A DNA stretch of 64,000 nucleotides from the NCBI GenBank assembly GCA_963726785.1, contig CAVSDJ010000007.1, forward strand, positions 1,736,001 through 1,800,000, given 5' to 3'. The notes beneath the pieces were generated by a model. It had not been told where the DNA came from. It worked only from the letters and a program-made list of their open reading frames with translations, and ran no database searches. This document shows positions 43,333 through 52,780 of the stretch, one piece after another. How positions within the stretch are numbered: the first letter of the stretch is position 1; each line of letters opens with the position of its first letter. The position numbers were made by a program, and so were the translations under genes. Source of the DNA: DATEKX01 sp963726785 (GTDB lineage Bacteria > Acidobacteriota > Blastocatellia > UBA7656).

Positions 43333-46332
43333 TCAGTAATTGGCATATCCGCCTATTGCGACAAAAGGGGCCCAGTAGTACGGATGTTGATAGCGGGGTT
43401 CGGGGCCATTGGCCATCTCCAGTTGAGCCTGTCTGAGCGCCTCGACCGTTCGAGGGCCTTCACCCTCGAAGGCTCCGAACTTGCGGTATCGGTGAAAATC
43501 AGTCATCAATTTCGCGGAAGATTTCGAATCAACCGCCCAGAGACTTGCGACAACAAGTGGGACGCCCATGGCGATGAAGGTGCGCGACATGCCGATCATG
43601 CCTTCGCCGTTGTAATAACCTTCCACGCCCGTCCGGCACGCCGACAACACCACCAGACGAGCCGATTGCAGTTTCAGCCTGTATATCTCGTAGGCCTGCA
43701 AAACCCCGTCCGGCTCATCCTCATCGACGGATTTGGCCGGCTCTTTGGCGAGAAGCAGTCTTGAAAGCATCGGAGATTGCTCATCCACAATGTAGTGCGA
43801 AGCAAGGTGAATAATGTCGCTTTTTTCCATCTCGCTTCGGACGCGCGCTTCTTTGGCATCGTCGCCGATAAGAAAACTGGATGAAGAGTAAAACCCCGCC
43901 ACGGCTTTGGCCTCTTCCGCTGCCGAACTGAGTTCGGAATACGAAGGGAATTTTTGAGCATCGAAACGCGGGTTGCCAACGCTTAATACCTTCTCGACTT
44001 TTTGCCCCCCTCTTATGCGCGCCCTGTCCGAGCAAACAAGGAAGATGTTGGAACTGGGGCAGAACGTCATCAGATAATCGCTCACAAGATAGTTGCCTGA
44101 TGATGGAGAGACCAGCGCGCTGAATGGAAGATAATTGAGAACTTTGTCCGGTATCACGCAAAGCAGTTTCCGGCTATCGAGTTTTGTTTCTACGGGGCCG
44201 ATCAGTATGTCATATAGGGCCGTTGCCGTCCGCAGCATCTCTTCTCGCTTGCCCTGATCGGCGCGAGATACTAATCGCAGAAAGCTGAAGACCTCTTCGC
44301 TCAATCGAGCTAAAGAGATCGCTTTTTCCGTCACGAAAAAATCGGTTTGCGAAAAGACCCAGATCAGGAGCTTGTCGTTAAGAACAGTGTATTCGAGCAC
44401 CTGCGTTTGAGGCGGAATCTTTTTTTTAAGCCCGTCAAGATCGACGGGCTTTGAATCGAATTGCAGGAGAAGTTCCGGATTGCTGCGGCGGCGAATCAGC
44501 CGAGCGTTTGCGCTGGTCAAATCGAGAAGTGATCTTGCGCGACTGGTCTCCGAATACTCGAAAGCCTTTTGCCGGTCGTTCATTCTCGAATACTCGAAAT
44601 CTATCGCCACATCATAGATACTCTGCTGGTTATCAGAAAAAGTATTTCGGTTGCTCTCTTCCTGTATTTTTGATCGGTATTGCTCGAAGAGGCTCAACGT
44701 TGTTTGAAGCTCCTGTTTGGCCAGCGCGTCGTTTTTTTGAGCGATGTAGCAGAGTAGCTTACCTTTATGCGCTTCATAAAGATCGCCCTGATGCTTCAGG
44801 TCATAGTTGAGCTGAATGGCGCGGTCGTAATCCCTGATGGCCTGGTCGAAATCCGTCGCCTCCCGCTTGAGATGGCCCAGTTGTAACGAAGAGTAAGCCA
44901 TCATATCCAGCCCGTCCGGCCTGCTTGAAAACGATTGCGCTATCTCGAAGCCAAGCTCGGTATGCCTGATCGCTTCGGCATAGTTTTGAAGCTTTCCGTA
45001 GACGGCCCCGAGATGCACATAAGAAACGTAGATCAACGAGGGGTCTTTGTTTTCCAGAGACAGTTGCAAAGCCTCCCTGCCATAGTCGGCTGCCGCCGCA
45101 TAAAAACGCATCAAGGTAAAGATGCGTGCTGTCGTGTCATAATTGCGCCACATCTGCCTTGCGCTCGACCACGATAGCGTGGCCGACGACAATCCCTTCT
45201 GCAAACAGGCCAGCGCCTGGCGATAGTTGCCTACGCTTTTATACTCGTTTGCCATTTGAGCCAGATTTTTCTGTTTGCTGTAAGCGTCCTGCAGCCTCTC
45301 TGAAATCTCCAGCGCGCGGCCCGTGTATTCGATTGCCGTTGAATACTCGTTGAAAAAAGCATGAACGCTGCCTAATAGATTGAAGACTTGCGCGAGCAAC
45401 CACTGGTGATTTCTTTCTTCGCAAACACGGGCCAGTCGCTGAAGTAGCTCAAGGCTCTGCTGAGCGCGGGTCGTTTCCAAATAGCAGCGCCCCAGCCTGT
45501 ATTCCGCATAGCTGACCTCACAACTGTTGCCTGCTCGATAAAAAAGATTTCTCGCCTTGCTATATGAATCAATCGCCTTATCAAGGCTGGACGAAATATA
45601 GTTCCTGTTGCCCTCATCCATCATCTCGCGCGCCTGAGCGAGAGCGAGTTGTTGAGCAGCAGATGTCGAACCGTAGAACGACATCAGGTCTAATGCATAA
45701 CAGTCGCCGGTTCTCCGGGCTTCTAAATTCGCGACATACGACAAGGCTTGCAATTTGCTGTCGGCGTCGTTCAGTCGTTTGATCGACGAGTCGAGATAAC
45801 TGCTCAACAATTGCTCGAATATTGGCTTTCCTGACACGGCTTCTCTATTTCGGATGATGATTTCCCATGCTTTTTGATCGTCTTTCAACTGATATGCGCT
45901 CAAGAACTCATCTAGAATCCGCTCTTTTATCTGTGCTTTATTCTGCTTTTGCTCTTCGAGCCGCTTGAGATTTTGCTTTACCTCGTCTGCCCATTTGGAA
46001 TTCGGGTCTTTTTCGAGATAGAGCCGCCAATCTTCTTCGGCTTGCTGATATAGTGTCATCTCCTGGCGACAGAGAGCGCGGTTGAAAAGTGCTTCGAGTA
46101 AGGATGCGTCCAATTCGATTGCTTTACTGAGATGCTCAAGCGCGCGGGCGAACCCTTCGAGGCTTTTGCCGTCTTCATTCTTCAATCGTTCGGCTTTGCC
46201 TTTCTCCATCAGCGCCACGCCATAATCATTATGAAGCTGCGCGTTTTTATCACCCAGCGCTAATGCCTTCTCGAACTGGTCTATCGCTTTGTCAAATTCA
46301 TGTTGTGTTAAATACAAACGCCCCAGAGTCAT
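43333..46332 (-). CDS. TPR-CHAT protease (probably fused to the upstream anti-sigma frame)
   Basis: A 999-residue protein: TPR repeats from the first residue (AIDQFEKALALG, LEALFNRALCR, ...) through ~560, then a CHAT domain (~700-999), a caspase-fold Cys protease. The catalytic pair is visible as HLASHYIVDE (H846) and VLSACRTGVEG (C899), followed by the typical MGVPLVVASLWAVD. CHAT proteases are known from Craspase (Csx29) and bacterial gasdermin activation. The ATG at 46332 lies in the middle of a TPR: the upstream gene's frame reads PSAKSYH and, if one G at ~46330 is removed, continues directly into TLGRLYLTQHEF. One 1203-residue protein (43333-46945) is therefore likely. Confidence 0.9.
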   Translation of the reverse strand: MTLGRLYLTQHEFDKAIDQFEKALALGDKNAQLHNDYGVALMEKGKAERLKNEDGKSLEGFARALEHLSKAIELDASLLEALFNRALCRQEMTLYQQAEEDWRLYLEKDPNSKWADEVKQNLKRLEEQKQNKAQIKERILDEFLSAYQLKDDQKAWEIIIRNREAVSGKPIFEQLLSSYLDSSIKRLNDADSKLQALSYVANLEARRTGDCYALDLMSFYGSTSAAQQLALAQAREMMDEGNRNYISSSLDKAIDSYSKARNLFYRAGNSCEVSYAEYRLGRCYLETTRAQQSLELLQRLARVCEERNHQWLLAQVFNLLGSVHAFFNEYSTAIEYTGRALEISERLQDAYSKQKNLAQMANEYKSVGNYRQALACLQKGLSSATLSWSSARQMWRNYDTTARIFTLMRFYAAAADYGREALQLSLENKDPSLIYVSYVHLGAVYGKLQNYAEAIRHTELGFEIAQSFSSRPDGLDMMAYSSLQLGHLKREATDFDQAIRDYDRAIQLNYDLKHQGDLYEAHKGKLLCYIAQKNDALAKQELQTTLSLFEQYRSKIQEESNRNTFSDNQQSIYDVAIDFEYSRMNDRQKAFEYSETSRARSLLDLTSANARLIRRRSNPELLLQFDSKPVDLDGLKKKIPPQTQVLEYTVLNDKLLIWVFSQTDFFVTEKAISLARLSEEVFSFLRLVSRADQGKREEMLRTATALYDILIGPVETKLDSRKLLCVIPDKVLNYLPFSALVSPSSGNYLVSDYLMTFCPSSNIFLVCSDRARIRGGQKVEKVLSVGNPRFDAQKFPSYSELSSAAEEAKAVAGFYSSSSFLIGDDAKEARVRSEMEKSDIIHLASHYIVDEQSPMLSRLLLAKEPAKSVDEDEPDGVLQAYEIYRLKLQSARLVVLSACRTGVEGYYNGEGMIGMSRTFIAMGVPLVVASLWAVDSKSSAKLMTDFHRYRKFGAFEGEGPRTVEALRQAQLEMANGPEPRYQHPYYWAPFVAIGGYANY

Positions 46333-46945
46333 GGTATGACTTGGCGGAGGGGTGCTCTGCGGCCTCCATCTGAATCAATGCCTGCGCGCGGTCGCGGGCG
46401 ACGTAATCGAACTTTTCCTGCTCGCTGCCTCGCGTGATCGGCGGCGGCGACGCGTAATCGAATTCCGCGATGCGCGATTCGACGGGCCGCTGTTCACGGT
46501 AAGCTTCCTTGAGAGCCGCTATTCCTTTGCTCGCTTGCGGTTTGATAATCAGACGAAATTCCAATGTATGGCCAATTACTATCACCGCTGCTGCGGCCAG
46601 TCTCAAATAAGGGTTTGAAAACAGCGGCTTCCACCACGCGGGCCGAGGGATGGGAGTGGGATTAGGCACATCTTCCCGCGAAACATACTCCTTCAATGTC
46701 TGAGCGAATCTGAGCTTATCGCGCCGCTCCGGCGTGGATAGAAAATGAGCCTCGAATTGCTTACGGTCTTCATCCGTAAGATCGCCGCTTATATATTCAT
46801 CTATCAATTCTTCTTCCATAACGCCCAGCAACTCGAAATAATCGTCATCTGCAAGCAGTCTCTCCTCGGCGCGAGACAACTCTTCTTCCGCCAGATTGCC
46901 CAGAAGATGCTTTCTAATAACCTTTTCGTCTGACTCTTGTATCAT
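46298..46945 (-). CDS. Membrane anti-sigma-factor-like protein
   Basis: A 215-residue frame. The N-terminal ~95 residues resemble anti-sigma domains common in this phylum (KHLLGNLAEEELSRAEERLLADDDYFELL, EHFLSTPERRDKLRFA-type pattern). One helix (~110-130; LRLAAAAVIVIGH) follows, then a proline-rich stretch and an aligned TPR start. No HxxxCxxC zinc motif. It begins downstream of the ECF sigma gene and overlaps the CHAT ATG by 35 bp; that overlap is better explained by a one-base frameshift making a single anti-sigma/TPR/CHAT protein. I placed the start at 46945 (MIQESDEK), where the conserved domain starts; an upstream ATG lies at 47011. Confidence 0.7.
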   Translation of the reverse strand: MIQESDEKVIRKHLLGNLAEEELSRAEERLLADDDYFELLGVMEEELIDEYISGDLTDEDRKQFEAHFLSTPERRDKLRFAQTLKEYVSREDVPNPTPIPRPAWWKPLFSNPYLRLAAAAVIVIGHTLEFRLIIKPQASKGIAALKEAYREQRPVESRIAEFDYASPPPITRGSEQEKFDYVARDRAQALIQMEAAEHPSAKSYHDSGAFVFNTT

Positions 46946-47020
46946 TATTTTTGATACTTTCTTTATTAGGACGCTCCTCTCAACATAGTATGAGGCGAGC
47001 GTCCGAAACATTTCATTCGT

Positions 47021-47554
47021 TTATTCTTCTTTCAGACAACCCGTCATGCACTTTTGCAAAATCGCCCTGATGCGATGAACACGTATTCTGAGCGCATTAG
47101 TATTTATGCTCAATTCTTCGGCCATCGCTTTTCTGCGCTCTATTTTCTCAGTCTTGTCGCCCTTGTAGTAATCCAAGACCCTTTGGCGGTTTTCAGCCGT
47201 TAAGCGGCTTAAACATCTTTCCAGGCATTTGTGTTGTCGCTCTTTTTCCTCCGGCGAATCTTGTACCGGCGGAGGCAATGATACAGGCGGCTTTTTGAAG
47301 CGCTCCAGGTTGACTTTGCGGGCCACGCCGGAGAAGTACAGCGCGGGGTCTCCGACGTAAGACTCCGCTATTTCATGAACCTTCCTGACCACCCGATTAA
47401 TTGTGACATCGGCCAGGTCTTCGGCATCTACGCAGCCGCGACAGATGAAGATTTTTATGAGTTTGCGGCGAATATCCTCGTATTTTCTTGCCGCTTCTTC
47501 ACGATTCGGGTCGAGCCAGAAAAGAAAGCGGTCAAAGATTTCTTGATCAGACAT
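47021..47554 (-). CDS. ECF-type RNA polymerase sigma factor
   Basis: A 177-residue sigma factor. Region 2 contains DAEDLADVTINRVVRKV, and region 4 is SRLTAENRQRVLDYY followed by the helix-turn-helix MAEELSINTNALRIRVHRIRAIL. It heads the operon with anti-sigma, CHAT, unknown and subtilisin genes, so it probably switches that operon on. No obvious copy of its own promoter could be identified in the 368-bp gap upstream. Confidence 0.88.
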   Translation of the reverse strand: MSDQEIFDRFLFWLDPNREEAARKYEDIRRKLIKIFICRGCVDAEDLADVTINRVVRKVHEIAESYVGDPALYFSGVARKVNLERFKKPPVSLPPPVQDSPEEKERQHKCLERCLSRLTAENRQRVLDYYKGDKTEKIERRKAMAEELSINTNALRIRVHRIRAILQKCMTGCLKEE

Positions 47555-47831
47555 CCCACACTCTCTTCAAAAGGGCAACAAGTCTTGCTCAATATTTCAA
47601 ATGAGTATCTTTTTCACCCGAAAGGCTGGGGGGGTACTCTATCCCTAAAGCAGGCTACATCCTACCCTTTATGAAATTTTCAAGCAAGATGTAATGAATG
47701 CCTGATCGTAGGAAAACGAGACGGCATGACAGGGTCAAAGTAAAGCATCACACACACAACAGTCGAGCCGGTCAAGTAGTCCGCACACCTCAATTCAAGT
47801 TGCTGAAACGAAAGCCGTCAAAAAAAAGTTT

Positions 47832-47860
47832 TTGACACCCTAGTTTCTATCTGATAAATT
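47832..47860 (+). promoter_or_regulatory. Promoter of the arginine decarboxylase gene
   Basis: TTGACA, 17 nt, TAAATT, about 60 bp before the ATG, in the 368-bp gap between the divergent sigma and speA genes. The rest of that gap (47555-47831) shows a G-run near 47628 and nothing else I can name. Confidence 0.5.
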
Positions 47861-47922
47861 CAATCGCTTGTAAGCTTGCCCATTTTCACGGCATGTGCGA
47901 GTTCCGGCAGGGAAGGTTATAG

Positions 47923-49821
47923 ATGAGAAATATCACACTTGAAGAGGTCGTTCAGACCTATGGTGTGGAGAATTGGGGAGCTGGATACTTTGAGGTAAAC
48001 CGGAAAGGCCATCTGGCAGTCCGCCCTGCCGAAGGCGACCCCCGCTCGATTGATGTTAAAGAGCTTGTAGATCATCTCGTGGATCAGCGTAAGCTGCAAC
48101 TCCCTATACTGCTTCGTTTCCCGCAAATTCTAACTAACCAGTTGAAGAAGCTTCACCGCTCGTTTTCCGACGCCACGCGCGAATTCAACTACACGGGCGG
48201 GCACTTTGGCGTCTTTCCAATGAAGGTCAACCCGCGCCGCGAAGTCGTCGAAGAGTTCCTGCGCGAAGGCAGCAAATACAAATTCGGCGTTGAATGCGGC
48301 TCGAAAGCGGAGCTATATGCCGCGCTCTCGCTCGATCAAACGCCCGAATCGCTTCTCATCTGTAACGGCTTCAAAGACGAATCATTCATCAATCTTGCCC
48401 TGATGGGCACCCAAATCGGCAAGCGCGTCATCGTCGTCGTCGAAAAACTCAACGAGTTGAAGATGATCCTTCGCCGCGCGCAAGAGACGGGCGTGCGTCC
48501 ATTGATAGGCATACGCGCGAAGCTCTACTCGAAAGGCTCCGGCAAGTGGGCCTCGTCGGGCGGCGAGTCTGCAAAATTCGGTCTCACGCCATCTGAAATA
48601 CTCGAATGCATTCGCCTGCTTCGCGAATACGAGATGGTAGACCTGCTCAAGCTGATGCACTTTCACATCGGCTCGCAGATCACCGACATCAAGCGCGTCA
48701 AGGCCGCGATGAAAGAGGCCGCGCGCGTCTACTCGAAGATTCGACAGATGCACATCGACATCGAATTCCTCGACATAGGCGGCGGGCAGGGCGTTGATTA
48801 CGACGGGTCGAAGACCACCTTCGAGTCGTCGGTCAACTACACGACGCAGGAGTTCGCAAACGACGTGATCTACACGATCAAATCCGTCTGCGAAGACGAA
48901 AACGTGCCGGAGCCGAACATCGTCACAGAAAGCGGGCGAATGATGTCTGCCTATCACGCGGTCTTCATCACGTCTATTCGCGACGAGATAGAGACGTTTG
49001 CCGATGACCAGCCTGAAGTCAGTGTCACGGACGATGACCCGCAGGTGATCAAGGAGTTGAAAGCGCTTTACGACGATATAAACGCGAAGAACTATCGCGA
49101 GTATTATCACGACGCGCTCGATCACAAGGACGAGCTTCACACGCAGTTCAATCTCGGATTGATCAACCTCGAAGATCGGGCCAAAGGTGAAGTGCTGTTC
49201 TGGGAAGTTTGCGCTCGCGCGTCGAAGTTTGCTCAAGCCACAAAGTTGCAGGAAGAAGAGTTCGACGATCTGAAGAAGATTCTTGCGTCAAAGTACCTGT
49301 GCAACTTTTCGGTCTTTCGCTCTTTGCCCGATCACTGGGCCATAGATCAACTCTTTCCGATAATGCCCATTCACCGTTTGAACGAACAGCCCACTGATTA
49401 CGCAACGTTCGTTGACATAACGTGCGATTCGGACGGGCATGTTGACCGCTTCGTAGACCTCAAGGATGTGAAAGAGGTTCTGGAACTTCACCCCTTCACG
49501 GGCGAGCCGTACTACATCGCGATATTTCTGGTCGGCGCTTATCAGGATGTGATGGGCAGCTACCACAATCTTTTCGGCCAGACGAACGAAGCGCATGTCA
49601 TAATAGACAAGGATGGTCGTTATCACATCAAGAAAATAGTGCAGGGCAGCCGCATCGGCGACATGATTAACTTTGCTCGCTACGATAAGAACCAGGCATG
49701 GGAGAACTTTCAGCGCATGACGAAGGCGCGCGTCGCGGGCGGATTCCTCAGACAGGAAGAAGCCGACGCCCTGGTCAAGCAGTATGAGAGCGACATCAAC
49801 AGATATACATATTTAGAATAA
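47923..49821 (+). CDS. speA: Biosynthetic arginine decarboxylase
   Basis: A 632-residue PLP enzyme of the alanine-racemase fold that converts arginine to agmatine and CO2. PLP Lys is in FPMKVNP (K101). Other blocks: KFGVECGSKAELYAAL, SAKFGL, HFHIGSQITDI, LDIGGGQGVDYDGS and CNFSVFRSLPDHWAIDQLFPI. Full length for the family. The DHS-family gene follows 78 bp later. AguA and AguB, the next steps, are encoded at 59.8-61.8 kb. Confidence 0.95.
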   Translation: MRNITLEEVVQTYGVENWGAGYFEVNRKGHLAVRPAEGDPRSIDVKELVDHLVDQRKLQLPILLRFPQILTNQLKKLHRSFSDATREFNYTGGHFGVFPMKVNPRREVVEEFLREGSKYKFGVECGSKAELYAALSLDQTPESLLICNGFKDESFINLALMGTQIGKRVIVVVEKLNELKMILRRAQETGVRPLIGIRAKLYSKGSGKWASSGGESAKFGLTPSEILECIRLLREYEMVDLLKLMHFHIGSQITDIKRVKAAMKEAARVYSKIRQMHIDIEFLDIGGGQGVDYDGSKTTFESSVNYTTQEFANDVIYTIKSVCEDENVPEPNIVTESGRMMSAYHAVFITSIRDEIETFADDQPEVSVTDDDPQVIKELKALYDDINAKNYREYYHDALDHKDELHTQFNLGLINLEDRAKGEVLFWEVCARASKFAQATKLQEEEFDDLKKILASKYLCNFSVFRSLPDHWAIDQLFPIMPIHRLNEQPTDYATFVDITCDSDGHVDRFVDLKDVKEVLELHPFTGEPYYIAIFLVGAYQDVMGSYHNLFGQTNEAHVIIDKDGRYHIKKIVQGSRIGDMINFARYDKNQAWENFQRMTKARVAGGFLRQEEADALVKQYESDINRYTYLE

Positions 49822-49823
49822 TT

Positions 49824-49885
49824 GTCATTTGTCATCTGTGCATGACCGGTTATCAGGACGTGCATGGGGTCAGTCTACAAATGAC
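49824..49885. repeat. Short inverted repeat between speA and the DHS-like gene
   Basis: GTCATTTGT (49824-49832) pairs with ACAAATGAC (49877-49885). The interior carries GCATGACC and GGTCA-type elements that pair partly. It is shorter than the other hairpins in this window. Confidence 0.55.
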
Positions 49886-49899
49886 GTGAGGACTAAGCC

Positions 49900-50953
49900 G
49901 TGATGATGAGAAAGCAAAAAAGCTCAAAGTATTTAACTAACCCAACCCGTCCCATACAGATTGATCGCGACCGCTCAGTCGCAGGGATTATTGATGAAGA
50001 TGGAAGGCGCGGGCTTTCAAGCGCGCGCGCTTGCAGACGCGCACAACCTGTGGCTGGATATGCTGTCGGACAACTCGACGGTTTTCATGGGGCTGTCGGG
50101 GGCGCTTGTCGCCGCAGGCATGCGGCGGCTGATCTCTTACCTGATCAAGAATCATTATGTTGACGTGGTGGTCTCGACAGGCGCGAATCTTTTTCACGAC
50201 CTGCATGAAACTCTCGGGCGCTATCACTATCAGGCTTCGGATGAGTGGAGCGACGAAGAGCTTCAGGAAGCGCAGGTCGGGCGATTTTATGACACGCTGG
50301 CAAGCGATCACGAATACCGCGAGGCGGACGAATGGGTGGGCAACTTCGCAAACACGGTTGACCATTCGCGCCCGTATTCGACGCGCGAGTTTCTGCACCT
50401 TCTCGGGCGCGAGCTTTCCGAGATTGCTACCGAAGACGGAATATTGACCTCGGCCTACAAAGCCAAAGTGCCGATCTTCTGTCCGGGCGTTGCCGATTCG
50501 GCCATTGCCGTAGGCGTAGCCACGTCGCGCATCAATCGCAAGAATCCTTTTCAATTCGACATCGTTCAGGACGTGGTAGAAGCAGCACAGATCATGGCGC
50601 GCTCCGTCAATACTTCGGTCGCATTGTTCGGCGGAGGGCCGCCCAAGAGTTTCGTGCATCAAATCGAAGTTACGGCTTCGATCATCAAGCAGGGAATGCG
50701 CGGCCACAAGTACGGCATTCAGATCGGGCTTGATATGCCCGAATCGAGCGCGACCTCTGGCCGCAGCTTTGAAGAGATACAGACGTGGGGCCGCGTAGCC
50801 AAAGATGCCAAGACGGTTTCTGTGCTCTGCGACCCGACCATCGCAATGCCTATACTGGTGACTGCGCTCTCGCAGACAGGCACGAAGGCGCTCAAACAAC
50901 GCCGCCGTCCGCAGTTCAATTTCGGGCGCGACCTTACGGTCACATTCGGATAA
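49900..50953 (+). CDS. Deoxyhypusine-synthase-family enzyme, possible homospermidine synthase (frameshifted)
   Basis: The first frame reads YLTNPTRPIQIDRDRSVAG, as expected for this family, then breaks. The second frame (from 49961) continues LLMKMEGAGFQARALAD to the end. Removing one base near 49990 gives 350 residues, normal for the family. Visible blocks: FMGLSGALVAAGMRRLI, VVSTGANLFHDLHETLG, VPIFCPGVADSAI, VALFGGGPPKSFVHQ. The position aligned with the catalytic Lys of deoxyhypusine synthase (WGK in human) reads TWGRV, an Arg. Bacteria lack eIF5A, and bacterial homologues are linked to polyamine synthesis. Neighbouring speA supports that. The exact reaction is inferred. Confidence 0.8.
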
Positions 50954-51163
50954 TTACCTTTCGATATGTCGGCAGCCTGACGGCTAGCGTTCACCGTTAC
51001 TGACCTGCATTGCGTCACCGGCAAAATTCCTGGCGCAAGCGATTGAAAGATGTCGCTTGCGCCATGCTCTACTTTGAGCTTGTAGCTTCCCTGTCAACAA
51101 ACAATCGAGTGATGTAGAATAGAATCACGTTTGTGAGCCGTTGATTCTACGGAGGTTCATTTA

Positions 51164-51865
51164 ATGAAATACTTTCTCGCAATATGCTTTTCACTGCTGT
51201 TCATCTGTTCAGCCGCGTTCGCCGGAGGCAGGTATAACCGGGCCGACGAAGTGAAGCGACTGAATCGCGCAGCAGAAGTCTTCAACGAGATAATGAAGAC
51301 GCCTGATAAAGCCATACCGAATGACCTGCTCGACAAAGCAGAATGCGTCGCCATAGTACCCGGCTTGAAGAAGGGCGCATTAGGTATTGGCGGCAAGTAC
51401 GGCAAAGGCGTTGTCATATGCCGCAAGTCGAATCGTGGTGGTTGGACAGCGCCATTGTTCATGACGGTCGAGGGCGGCAGCGTCGGATTCCAGATCGGCT
51501 TTTCGCAGACTGATGTAGTGCTGCTCATGATGAATCGCAAAGGCATAGACAAGCTCATAGGCGACAAGTTCACGCTCGGAGCCGATGCGTCGGTTGCAGC
51601 AGGCCCCGTCGGTCGCAATGCGACGGCGCAGACCAACGTAAGATTGGACGCAGAGATACTTGGCTACTCGCGCTCCAAAGGATTGTTTGCAGGCGTCAGC
51701 CTCGAAGGCGCGACGCTCAGGCCGGACAAAGACGACAATAGCGACTTCTACGGCAAAGAGGTAGACCCGCGCGCCGTACTTCTCGATGGCTCGGTTGAGA
51801 TGCCAGCCGAAGCGCGACCGCTTGCAGCCGCTCTTTCTCGCAATTCGCCGAGAAAGAAAAGATAG
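51164..51865 (+). CDS. SYLF-domain (Ysc84-like) exported lipid-binding protein
   Basis: A 233-residue protein with a signal peptide (cleavage near AAFA-GG) and one complete SYLF domain: DLLDKAECVAIVPGLKKGALGIGG, KYGKGVVICR, GGWTAPLFMTVEGGSVGFQIG, DVVLLMMNRKGI. SYLF domains bind phosphoinositides in eukaryotes; bacterial members are exported and of unknown role. Ribosome site GGAGG 8 nt before the ATG. Confidence 0.9.
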   Translation: MKYFLAICFSLLFICSAAFAGGRYNRADEVKRLNRAAEVFNEIMKTPDKAIPNDLLDKAECVAIVPGLKKGALGIGGKYGKGVVICRKSNRGGWTAPLFMTVEGGSVGFQIGFSQTDVVLLMMNRKGIDKLIGDKFTLGADASVAAGPVGRNATAQTNVRLDAEILGYSRSKGLFAGVSLEGATLRPDKDDNSDFYGKEVDPRAVLLDGSVEMPAEARPLAAALSRNSPRKKR

Positions 51866-51988
51866 ACTATTGGTTGAAGCGACGCGGCAAAGCTGCTATT
51901 GACGATTTGTCGCGTCGCATTTTAATGCTTTCGCCGCGCTCTCGGCCAGTGGACGAGAATCCAGATCGGTTTACTCAGGAGGAATTCA

Positions 51989-52771
51989 ATGAACTATGCA
52001 GCTAAAACGAAGCTGTCTGTCCTGATCTTTTCATTCGCGTTTTTGATCGCGTCCGCGATTCACGCAAAGCAACCGGACGCCGCGCAGCAGTCTCCCACTC
52101 AACCGCCGCAAGAACAACCGAAGCCACAAGGCCCCGCCGGTGCTCCCGCGGGCCAGCAACCCCCGCAGGAGCTTAAAAATATTCAACTGCTCAAAGACAT
52201 GACTCGACCACAAGTCCTGCAAGTCATGCAAGAATGGCAATCGGCTCTGGGCGTCCAATGCAATTATTGTCACGTTCGCCCGTTCGAGCAGGACACGACG
52301 CGCAAGATAACCGCTCGCATTATGCTCCGCGATTATGTGATGGGGATGAAGCACAAAGACGGAACCGCCGTCAGTTGCAAAGATTGCCATAACGGTCAGG
52401 CAACTCCATTGCGCACGCGACCGTTCGAGACCGCCTTAGCAAATAAACAGAGCGGGCGTCAGATTTTCAAAGGCTTGCCCGATGACAAGTTGATGGAAGT
52501 GATGAATGCGTTCACTAAGGCGCTCGGCGTGAAGTGCGATTACTGCCACGTACAATCCGATTTCGTTCAGGAGACTCCGCGCAAGCAGATAGCTCGGTTC
52601 ATGATCACAGAGTTTTCATCGAAGCTCGTCAAGAACGAAGGCGGCACCGCAGCCACCTGTACTGACTGCCATAAAGGCCGCCCGCGACCGCTGGCTGATC
52701 TTGCGCCGCCGCGACCGCAGCAGCAGAAACCGACTGACGCAAAACCCGAAGAGAAAAAACCGAATAGCTGA
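51989..52771 (+). CDS. Tetrahaem c-type cytochrome, reaction-centre cytochrome family
   Basis: A 260-residue exported cytochrome (signal peptide ends near HAKQ). Four CxxCH haem sites: CNYCH (C91), CKDCH (C130), CDYCH (C183) and CTDCH (C224). The two halves are repeats of one another (QVMQEWQSALGVQCNYCHV and VMNAFTKALGVKCDYCHV), as in the CytoC_RC family. A proline/glutamine-rich linker follows the signal. The window has no photosynthesis gene, so it is presumably a periplasmic electron carrier, as found in many non-phototrophic acidobacteria. Confidence 0.9.
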   Translation: MNYAAKTKLSVLIFSFAFLIASAIHAKQPDAAQQSPTQPPQEQPKPQGPAGAPAGQQPPQELKNIQLLKDMTRPQVLQVMQEWQSALGVQCNYCHVRPFEQDTTRKITARIMLRDYVMGMKHKDGTAVSCKDCHNGQATPLRTRPFETALANKQSGRQIFKGLPDDKLMEVMNAFTKALGVKCDYCHVQSDFVQETPRKQIARFMITEFSSKLVKNEGGTAATCTDCHKGRPRPLADLAPPRPQQQKPTDAKPEEKKPNS

Positions 52772-52780
52772 TCTCTCGAC

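Noticed and set aside
47600..47660. G-rich stretch near 47628 as a quadruplex or terminator
   Set aside because: Only one G7 run; the other G runs needed for a quadruplex are missing and no stem is formed.
48382..49236. 284-codon minus-strand ORF inside speA
   Set aside because: Antisense shadow of a highly conserved enzyme in GC-rich codons; no family similarity and no ribosome site.
49988..50899. 303-codon minus-strand ORF opposite the DHS-family gene
   Set aside because: Shadow ORF with Arg/His-rich composition; the plus frame is a recognised family.
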